Positions 56,397 through 64,000 of a stretch of DNA of 64,000 nucleotides are shown piece after piece; position 1 is the stretch's first letter, and the number at the start of each line of letters is the position of its first letter. The notes under the pieces were generated by a model. That model did not search any database and had not been told where the DNA came from. It worked only from the letters and a program-made list of their open reading frames with translations. The stretch is from assembly GCF_000499845.2 (NCBI RefSeq), contig NC_023749.2:3381030-3445029 (forward strand). Reading direction: 5' to 3'. The position numbers and the translations under genes were made by a program. The stretch comes from Phaseolus vulgaris (taxonomy: Eukaryota > Streptophyta > Magnoliopsida > Fabales > Fabaceae).

Positions 56397-57367
56397 TGTT
56401 GTTTTGACTGGATTAGAAACTTGACAACAGAACAGTTTAGCAAATTCTTGAAATAAGCTTTTGAATTTTGAATTCTTTTAGATGGGAAGGATTTGAGTTG
56501 GTCCTAAATGTTTGCAGGGCATGAATATATAGATAAAAGGATATGTGATTAAGTGTTGGCTAAGTGAATTATTTGTTGAAGTAAGGATATGAGGTAGGAG
56601 TCATGGGACCAAATGAGAGACAAGCCATATGGTGTTGTCTTAGAGGACTTTCAAAGAATCAACCACCACGTTATAGTTGATCTCTCTCAGTCTCTCCTTC
56701 TTGCTCTATGAAAAAATAGTCTAATAGCTCATCTTGACACTAATTCAGGGTGGTGGGGGCCAGAAACTTCATTTATGAAAAGTTCAATGTGTGTTGCTTA
56801 GAATTTGACGTACATAAAAATGTGGTGGATAGTGCCTCATGGTCATGCATTCAATGTAGGTTGTCTTCTCATCTCCACTGTTTGAAAGCTATGGATCAGG
56901 ATTTCTCAATTCTAGTTGGCACATGGTAGATATATATCAACATCATTAGCCTCTTATTTGACTAAACATGTGCTATGTCTAAAGCATGTCTACATATATA
57001 AACTGAAATAGCTAGAAAACAATGACAAATGCATAAGCTTAGGTTTCAAAACCTTTGGTGATGTATTTATTTTCATGTACGTAAATCTGTTGGTCATTAT
57101 ATCAGAAGGTGGGGTTTGGTATGCACTTTATCTTCCTAATCCTTGAAAGTGATGTCTAAGACAATACCATGCGATCCCTTGCCCCTCAATGGACCCCCTC
57201 ATGCCCCTGTCAAAAGTTATTAACCACTATATATACACTATTTCTTGCATCCTCAAGCAACACAAGCTTCATTTGCATCCTCAAGCATCAGAATTCAAAT
57301 ATTTCTTTCTCATACAAGTCCTTTGGCATCACTTGGGATAGTTTTCATTTGTGGAGCAACAAAAACA
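56397..57367. promoter_or_regulatory. Divergent promoter of the 56396/57368 SAUR pair
   Basis: Left gene: GGTCCCAT (ATGGGACC 56603-56610), TGTCTC (GAGACA 56617-56622) and CATATG (56626-56631), all within 29 bp; TATA 56524-56532. Right gene: TATA 57227-57236, with no clear module. Confidence 0.75.
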
Positions 57368-57631
57368 ATGGGTTTCCGCATACTAGGTATTATTAGACAG
57401 TCATCTACTCGCAAGGGACTTGAAGTCCCAAAAGGCCATCTTGCAGTCTATGTTGGAGATAAGATGAGGCGGTTTGTGATTCCAGTATCATTCCTGAACC
57501 AACCTTCATTTCAACAATTACTAAGTCAAGCTGAAGAACAGTTTGGATTTGATCATCCAACAGGTGGTCTCACAATTCCATGCAGGGAGGATGAGTTTCT
57601 GAACCTCACTTCTCGCTTGAATGAGCTGTAA
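57368..57631 (+). CDS. SAUR-family protein, 87 aa (type-3 right gene)
   Basis: [23 protein letters not shown]: the N-terminal linker is six residues shorter than in 54502 (an 18-bp in-frame loss), then [14 protein letters not shown] (His for Tyr), [28 protein letters not shown]. Core otherwise intact. Confidence 0.92.
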   Translation: MGFRILGIIRQSSTRKGLEVPKGHLAVYVGDKMRRFVIPVSFLNQPSFQQLLSQAEEQFGFDHPTGGLTIPCREDEFLNLTSRLNEL

Positions 57632-57644
57632 ATAATGCAAAAAC

Positions 57645-57679
57645 GGAGACAGGGATAGATTAGTTGAGCCAAATTTGTT
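57645..57679 (+). promoter_or_regulatory. DST-like element with altered third box
   Basis: GGA (57645-57647) and ATAGATT (57655-57661) are kept, but the third box is GTT (57677-57679) where the paralogues have GTA. Confidence 0.5.
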
Positions 57680-57689
57680 CGGAAGAAAA

Positions 57690-58850
57690 CTTTCTTTGTT
57701 GTGAATATTTTCCATATTTTTTCCTTGTATAGTCCAACTGAAGTTGGAAATTTTGACATGAATGAGAATGCTAAGACTAGACATTTCCACAAACACTTTT
57801 TGCTTTTTCGACATCTCAATAAATCATAATATATACAATACAATTATTTAATTTTAGATTGTGTGTATCAGGTTTTCACCTTTTAATAGTGATTAACTTG
57901 GTTCCAAATATGAAATCTTTCTCCATGGTCCTACGATCAAATTGTACCAGAGTGCAAAACCCACTTACCCAAATGAATAGCCAATAAAGTAACCACTTAA
58001 TCAAAGGAGATTTGATCAAGTAAAACCAAATGTCTATTCATGGATTGCTATTTCATACTTCTGTAGACACTTAGACTGTCACATGTTTCCTTGAATATTG
58101 ATAACGCGGTTTGCCAGCTAGCATCCACTTGAGGAGATGAATTATGCAGAAGTTGACACTGAAAAATCATAGGGTTACTGTGTTAGTGGGACACGGAACT
58201 CGAGCATTATCAACTCTAGTAGACTACTAAACCAATTTAAACCTCAAAGTTTTAATTATCTGCATAAAATTGTAAAATGGAGAGTTATCAGTTTTATCTC
58301 AAATTGATACGTTAAAGTTTTTATTTGTGATATAAACTAACATTATATATCTGGGATAGGATCATTGACATCCCGATTCAAACTTCTACATTTATACCAC
58401 TTACACAAAATATTAATTCGAACAGTTGAATCAGTCCATATTATCTTTCTAATCATGTATAAAAAAAATCACATAAATTTGTATATTCTTTGGTATGTTA
58501 TTTAGCAATGGATATATCTCCAAAAAAACAATGCTGTATCAATTAGTTTTTCTTTGCATAAAAAAAATATTCAATGTTCATTCCTTGAAATTTATCAGGA
58601 CAACCAAGTAACTAATTTCTTATAGCAGCTCTGTTCATTCAGGGTGAAGTTAACGTTGTCAAAGTAACTAAAGTAAAAAAAAACACAGATGAGAGACTGA
58701 GTAGTTGAATTCATTTTCATTAAACAAAAATGGGACAAACTTGTCATTCTAATGATCTTTCATTTCTCCAATTTCTCAAAAATGGGATCCAAACAAAATC
58801 AACAAATGCCTAATATTGTACAAAATGTATCTACAAATCTATGTCTGTCT
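57690..58850. other. Non-coding intergenic stretch
   Basis: No gene. 58010-58160 (GGATTGCTATTTCATACTTC, then AGCATCCACTTGAGGAGATG) is a weak relic of the left-arm SAUR upstream sequence seen across the array (compare 6640-6760). It may mark a lost gene. Confidence 0.35.
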
Positions 58851-58864
58851 TCAACAGTACAAAG

Positions 58865-59143
58865 TTATAGCTTATTCAAGCGTGAAGTTATATTTTGGAA
58901 GACATCTTCACTGCAGGGAATTGTAAGACCACCCATGGGATGATCATATCCAAACTCTTCCTCAGCTTGACTCAACATGTCTTGGAATGATGGTTGGGTC
59001 AAGTATGATATTGGGATCACAAACCGCTTCACTTTTTCTCCAACATAGACTGCAAGATAGCCCTTTGGCACCTCCACAGCTTTTGAAGATGCTTGGTTTG
59101 CAGCAAATGATGACCTTCTAATACCAGGTAGACGAAAACCCAT
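58865..59143 (-). CDS. SAUR-family protein, 92 aa (type-3 left gene)
   Basis: [52 protein letters not shown] (Thr for Asn49, Met for Leu56), [16 protein letters not shown]. Partner at 60115, ATG-to-ATG 972 bp, the same as the preceding pair. Confidence 0.94.
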   Translation of the reverse strand: MGFRLPGIRRSSFAANQASSKAVEVPKGYLAVYVGEKVKRFVIPISYLTQPSFQDMLSQAEEEFGYDHPMGGLTIPCSEDVFQNITSRLNKL

Positions 59144-60114
59144 TGTTGTTTTGTATTTGCAGAGACTTAAGAAGAATTTGATCTAAAAGCAACTTGAAAG
59201 TTTAGGCTTGTGAAGTTAGAATGCTTCAGAATGTGAAGGATGGTGTTGGTTGTAGCATGCTTTCAACCATGAATATATATAGATAAAAGGTTGTGTAAGT
59301 AGGATACTTGAATTATTGTTGAAGAAAGGTTGTGAGATAGTAGTCATGGGACTGGGACCAACTGAGAGACAAGGTCATATGGCAATGTCTTTAGGACTTT
59401 CCCATGAATCAACCTAACATGTTGTGACATATAATGCAAGCCAACCTTCTGGAGTGAGAGCCATCAACTACCCCAGTATGTAAAGAAAAGTCTATTAGGA
59501 TGGTGTTGACACTGATTTGGAGTGGAGGGGACCAACTTCATGTATGTAAGTTCACATGGTATTGTTGTATATTTGAAGTACACAGAAAAATTGTGGTTCC
59601 TAGTGCCTCATGATCATGTGTTCAGTCCTCTTCTTGCCTCTAATTCCAACTGAGACCTCTCATGGTTTACAAGTTGCTTACTCAGACTTTGATATTAGTT
59701 GGTGAATGGTACATATATATCAATAGCGTTGTCATTTATTAAAGAAACATGTGAGATGTCTATAGCATGTCGATATGAATGAACAAGCATTAGTTTTCAC
59801 CTGTAATTTGTTGGCCAATATCTCAGAAGGTGGTGGGGTATTTACTCAATTAACTTCCTAATCCTTGAAAGTGATATCTAAGACAAAACCATGTGATCCC
59901 TTGTCTCTTGGTCGAATCCATCATAGCCCCACCAAAAACCATTTATTGTGGCATTGAATTGCATAGGCCATTGGCAACTATATATACAATATCTTTCCAG
60001 TACTCAAACAACACAATTCATTTCATTCTTCAAGTACCAGATTTCAAATATTTTTTTCTTATACTAGTTCTTTGACTTCAGTTTGTCATTTGTGGTGTGG
60101 AGCAATAGAAAACA
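59144..60114. promoter_or_regulatory. Divergent promoter of the 59143/60115 SAUR pair
   Basis: Left gene: GGTCCCA (TGGGACC 59353-59359), TGTCTC (GAGACA 59366-59371), CATATG 59376-59381, TATA 59272-59282. Right gene: TGTCTC 59902-59907 followed at once by GGTCGAAT (59910-59917), TATA 59978-59986. Both arms keep a recognisable module. Confidence 0.75.
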
Positions 60115-60396
60115 ATGGGTTTCCGCATAGCAGGTATTATCAGATGGGCATCACCTTCTACAACCCAAGCATCGTCCAAGGGGGTTGAGGTACCTAGAGG
60201 CTATCTTGCAGTCTATGTTGGAGACAAGATGAAGCGGTTTGTGATTCCTGTATCATACTTGAACCAACCTTCATTTCAAGAATTACTAAGTCGGACAGAA
60301 GAAGAATTTGGGTATGATCATCCAGCAGGTGGTCTCACAATCCCATGTCAGGAGGATGAGTTCCTAAACATCACCTCTTGCTTGAATGATATGTAA
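60115..60396 (+). CDS. SAUR-family protein, 93 aa (type-3 right gene)
   Basis: [37 protein letters not shown] (Arg for the conserved Lys in VPKG), [37 protein letters not shown]. It belongs with 54502 and 57368 by RI..IIR and EDEF. Confidence 0.94.
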   Translation: MGFRIAGIIRWASPSTTQASSKGVEVPRGYLAVYVGDKMKRFVIPVSYLNQPSFQELLSRTEEEFGYDHPAGGLTIPCQEDEFLNITSCLNDM

Positions 60397-60407
60397 AACA
60401 AGCTGAT

Positions 60408-60442
60408 GGAGACAGAGATAGATTAGATGAGGCATATTTGTA
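60408..60442 (+). promoter_or_regulatory. DST mRNA instability element
   Basis: GGA (60408-60410), ATAGATT (60418-60424) and GTA (60440-60442): all three boxes of the SAUR DST element, in order, 12 bases past the stop. Best match in the window. Confidence 0.7.
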
Positions 60443-60899
60443 CAGAAGGCACTTTTGTTAGATTTCTATTTTGTTATCTTGAATAGTTGAAACCTGTTGC
60501 CTGAATTAAAGTGCAACACAACATTGTTTTGGACACTTTTTGCTTTTGCGAAATCTCAATGAACTCTAGTATACACAACAGTATCATTATCAAAGTTCAG
60601 TCCATATACATCAGATTATTAGCTTTTAATAGTGATCAATTGCACCAATTCTGTTAGAGATATTTACCAATCCTGACCCTTACAGTATTTCAGTGTTCAT
60701 CCTTTAAGCCGAACAAGGAACACACAACTCTTCTGTCCTGAAACAGCTTTTGCCACTTGTTGCTAGATTTTTCAGTAATATGTGGTGTACTCAGTTCTTG
60801 ACATTCTGCTTTCAGCATCACAGAATAAATATCTCAAGCTAATTTGGTGCACCCTCCAAAGCTATCATCCCTGCAAGATAATCTTCATTTCCCAAGGCT

Positions 60900-61059
60900 A
60901 TCAATTCATATTTTCCTGATTAAGCATGACCTCTTGAAAAGTGGATTTTAAATCAAACTCAATTGGCTTAATACCATCTTAAAAAAGTACATTTTAAGTT
61001 TAACTTAATTTACAAAAACTGCTTGTAAAGTGAAATTTGTATCACTTATATATTATGAA
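60900..61059. repeat. 160-bp repeat, left copy
   Basis: Near-identical to 62495-62654 in the same orientation; resembles a dispersed legume repeat (GGCTTAATACC, CTGCTTGTAAAGTGAAAT). Homology stops exactly at the CTAG at 61060. Confidence 0.85.
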
Positions 61060-61090
61060 CTAGTAGGTTGACCCGTGCAACGCACGTGAC
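61060..61090 (-). mobile_element. Helitron-like 3' terminus
   Basis: On the minus strand the sequence ends with a hairpin CGTGC-gtt-GCACG (61074-61086), about 10 bases and then CTAG, followed by T: the CTRR|T end with upstream hairpin typical of plant Helitrons. The second repeat copy shows the uninterrupted AT insertion point (ATGAA|TTGG at 62654/62655). The 5' end (TC...) was not located. Confidence 0.5.
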
Positions 61091-62150
61091 TTTTTCGATT
61101 TTTTATATTTAAATATTAATATTAAAAATAATAGATTTATTTAGATATATATAAATTATTAATATGATAGAAATGAAATTAAATATATTGCAATAGTATA
61201 AATTTATATAATTTTAGTATATTAATGAATTTAATATAATATAACATAAATAATTAAAAATTCATGAATATATTTTGACCATAATAAATACATTACAATA
61301 TTAATATAATAAAATAATTTGAACAAATACATTATTATATAAACAATTATCTAATACTATGTATCCATTTTGAAGTCCTCTTCACCAACCTCATGCTATC
61401 TTCAACCTGTAATTTAATCTGCAAAAAAAACTCTCCAAAAAATCTTTGCAATTAAAAAATAGAATAAACTCTCCAAAAAATCTTTGCAATTAAAAAATAG
61501 AATTCAGGAGATTATACCAAGTACAATTATTACAAAAAAAAACTCTCAGTAAATGTGTGTTTCTTCAAAAAAACAGATTGTAGGCAAAATCATATTAAAT
61601 TATGAATTCACTTTTTATTATCTAAATTAAATTAAAATGTAATGTAATATAATACAACTAAAACATAATGAAATACTATTATATAAATAACTAAAGATCT
61701 TAAAAACCATACAACAATAATAAACATATATACATCATCAGGTTTTTATATAAAAAAAAACAACAATTAATACTTGAATGACTAATTAATAATAGACAAT
61801 ATACAAAGAATAAAACGAATATAAGCATTCTCTAATATTAACACAAAATATATATAATAAAAAATATGATAAAAGATTTTTCTGACTTTAATATACTAGC
61901 AATTGTTATAGTGTTAAGCATATGTAATAATGTCAACCTATTATAAATATACCAGATAATGAAACAAATTTGTAATAAAGAGATGAACAAATAGAATATG
62001 AACACTTCTAAACAAAAACATATAGTGAATATAATATAAACATAAAGAGTACCTAATTGTTCAGTTTTCCAAAAAGTCCAAGCAGAAACATAAATATGTA
62101 TGAGCTTTCTTAGTCACTGGTAACTATTATGCTATGAGAATAATAAACGA
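61091..62150. other. Very AT-rich non-coding stretch
   Basis: No gene. It is possibly the body of the Helitron-like element. A 38-bp tandem duplication (CTCTCCAAAAAATCTTTGCA...) lies at 61431-61503. Confidence 0.45.
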
Positions 62151-62152
62151 AA

Positions 62153-62425
62153 TTATGCAGGATAACTTAAACTGTGAATAGAAGTAAGTAACAAAACCCT
62201 GATATGAGAAGAAGGATTTCCCGTATCACATTCAAAGATAATCTTGTCTCCTTCACGAAAAGAATGAAGACTACAGAAATTCTTCCACCCTTTTCCAAGT
62301 TTAATCCGTCTAAAAGGAGGCTTCCCTTTCAAGATCTTGCATTCCACATCCATTAGTAGACCATGCAGAGTAACCTTGTTGAATCTCCCTTGTCGAATAT
62401 ATTGTGAAAATTTAGCAGGAAGATC
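62153..62425 (-). CDS. Exon encoding part of a B3 DNA-binding domain
   Basis: The minus strand from 62425, right after a TTGTAG acceptor-like site, reads DLPAKFSQYIRQGRFNKVTL, LHGLLMDVECKILKGKPPF, IKLGKGWKNFCSLHSFREGD and KIIFECD. This is the second half of a plant B3 domain (REM/ABI3-VP1 superfamily transcription factors): the LPxKF strand, the G-W-K-x-F segment and the REGD turn. The frame then runs into low-complexity sequence and a stop at 62153, and no other B3 exon is recognised in the remaining 1.5 kb. It is either the last exons of a gene reaching beyond the window or a captured fragment. Confidence 0.65.
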   Translation of the reverse strand, partial: DLPAKFSQYIRQGRFNKVTLHGLLMDVECKILKGKPPFRRIKLGKGWKNFCSLHSFREGDKIIFECDTGNPSSHIRVLLLTSIHSLSYPA

Positions 62426-62494
62426 CTACAACAATATCGAAATAATAAGAAAATAGAAATGAAGTAGAAGAAAATACAGAGCATTTTTAAATAA

Positions 62495-62654
62495 ATCAAT
62501 TCATATTTTCCTGATTAAGCATAACCTCTTGAAAAGTGGATTTTAAATCAAGCTCAATTGGCTTAATACCATCTTAAAAAGTACATTTTAAGTTTAACTT
62601 AACTTTACAAAAACTGCTTGTAAAGTGAAATTTGTATCACTTATATATTATGAA
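62495..62654. repeat. 160-bp repeat, right copy
   Basis: Partner of 60900-61059; continues past the point where the left copy is cut (TTGGTCGTATCTCTAGTCGA). Confidence 0.85.
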
Positions 62655-62699
62655 TTGGTCGTATCTCTAGTCGATGTAGGATCTTCAATAAAACCATCG

Positions 62700-64000
62700 C
62701 ATGGATCTCTCATCTTTAAGTAGTGACTTCAACCAATTAAGAATGTTGGGAGGATAGTTTACATCACAGACATTAATTTAATTGCAATGACTTCTTGATT
62801 TAAATGAGGTTGCGCAGATACCTCTGTCATTTGTCTTTCAAGTAACTAAAAAATCTTGTTTGGGTGCATGGAGTGAAAACTTTACACACGGTGGATTAGT
62901 GATTGTATAAACCTGAACTGCAAAAGTTGCACAGAAACTTTAAGGCTTCAATAGTAAGGCATCTACCCAAGAATGTGCAGTTTATGAGGCATATAACAAA
63001 GTTAGTAATGAGAATGTGATACCTTCTATTTCACTCTTTTCAACTTTTCAAAAACTCAACCAATATTAGAGTTTTCCTTATGTCATACTCTCACACTTAT
63101 GCACGTTACAGTGTAAGATTACAGCTGCTGTTATAGAAACTCATAGCTCGATTAAATTCATTTATGAATTTAAAAGAAATAAGATTATTGTTCAAATACA
63201 ATTCTACATGTTCCCCTTTAACTATCTTTCAAGATCATACAAAAGAACGAAGTTTTTGTAACTATGAAATATATAAAATTTTCCTCTTATATTATATTAA
63301 GACATGTTTAACTTCCACACGTTTAATAAAATACAAGTGGTTCTCTCATTAATCATCTTTTCAATTAGTCATTTTTCTGTATTATGATATATATTTTTAT
63401 GGATTTGATGTAGGTGAATATAATAGACAAACGTTGAATGACTGAATTAATTTAGAAGTACAAGCATGAAGTTAGCTATTGTGTGAAATTGGTCTCTCAT
63501 GCTTTTTTTTCTAGTAAATTAAAAAAGAGAAAAAAAACAAAGAATATAATAATAAAATTACATATTTTTATATTAGTCAACTCGTGATTATGAGATATTA
63601 CCTCAATTCTTATCCATTGAATACTAGTTTACTATGTAATTTAAATGGATAATCATATTTTCTTATTCAAATTATAATATTCTTGTTTGTTTCTCTTACA
63701 TTTATCACTTTTTTCCCATATCCTAACAACATTGTGTTTTTCTTCTTTATTGTCCCCTTGCTATATTAGACTTTAATATCACAACTACAAATCTAAGTTT
63801 AAGTGTTACTCCATAGACCCATTCTAATAAGTTATCTAACCTCCCAAATGTCTACACAAATACATTGCAATGTAACTATATGTCCCTTAACCATAACAAT
63901 TTTTACTTGTCTCATCCATTGTAAAAGCTTGAGCATAATCCTCTTCAACCCATTAATATTTTTTTACCTCAAATTTCACAATATCGGACATTTCGTCCAT
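62700..64000. other. AT-rich stretch without recognised gene
   Basis: No family signature. The last 40 bases, on the minus strand, begin ATGGACGAAATG and reach a GAG|GTAAAA donor-like site, which could be the start of an exon, but nothing supports this further. Confidence 0.3.

Noticed and set aside
63962..64000. Possible first exon on the minus strand (ATGGACGAAATG to a GTAAAA donor)
   Set aside because: Only about a dozen codons at the window edge; no link to the B3 exon can be shown.

Overview
This is a 64 kb plant nuclear window, most likely from a papilionoid (phaseoloid-type) legume. It is AT-rich, the recognisable genes are intronless, and relics of LINE, Ty1/copia, MULE-type MITE and probably Helitron elements lie between them. 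The proteins are of the SAUR (small auxin up RNA) ARG7/X10A/15A-like type, and the promoters carry the CATATG / TGTCTC / GGTCCCAT module known from soybean SAUR promoters. Species cannot be fixed from the sequence alone.

The window is a SAUR array: 32 readable SAUR frames and 4 SAUR pseudogenes or fragments between 2.0 and 60.4 kb. Most genes form head-to-head pairs (minus-strand gene on the left, plus-strand gene on the right) that share about 0.7-1.0 kb of divergent promoter. Region by region: 0.1-1.1 kb LINE and MITE relics; 2.0-4.5 kb two single minus-strand SAURs; 6.0-7.4 kb a pair; 10.2-42.5 kb the core array; 43.2-47.4 kb a decayed zone with fragments and two plus-strand survivors; 48.7-49.8 kb two adjacent MITEs; 50.5 and 52.1 kb single SAURs; 53.2-60.4 kb three further pairs of another subtype; 60.9-62.7 kb a duplicated repeat, a Helitron-like terminus and an exon encoding part of a B3 DNA-binding domain.

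The core array has higher-order structure. Two pair types alternate: type 1 (plus gene with [22 protein letters not shown]) and type 2 (minus gene with [17 protein letters not shown], plus gene with [13 protein letters not shown]). Three type1+type2 dimers with a period of about 7 kb come first (10.2-14.3, 17.5-21.2, 24.3-28.8 kb). Three type-2-only monomers at about 3-3.7 kb spacing follow (31.2-39.1 kb), then one dimer whose type-1 part is broken (39.5-42.5 kb). Individual type-1 arms were lost or broken by a LINE, copia insertions, nonsense mutation and deletion, while every type-2 pair still has both frames open.

Family knowledge (not visible here): SAURs are short-lived proteins that promote cell expansion, at least partly by inhibiting PP2C-D phosphatases and so activating plasma-membrane H+-ATPase; their mRNAs carry DST instability elements, and DST-like motifs are visible downstream of many genes here. 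The paired promoters suggest that two slightly different SAURs are switched on together by auxin. Promoter lesions in single copies suggest that regulation is diverging. Apart from transposon relics and the B3 exon I see no other protein-coding gene family, no tRNA or rRNA, and no CRISPR.
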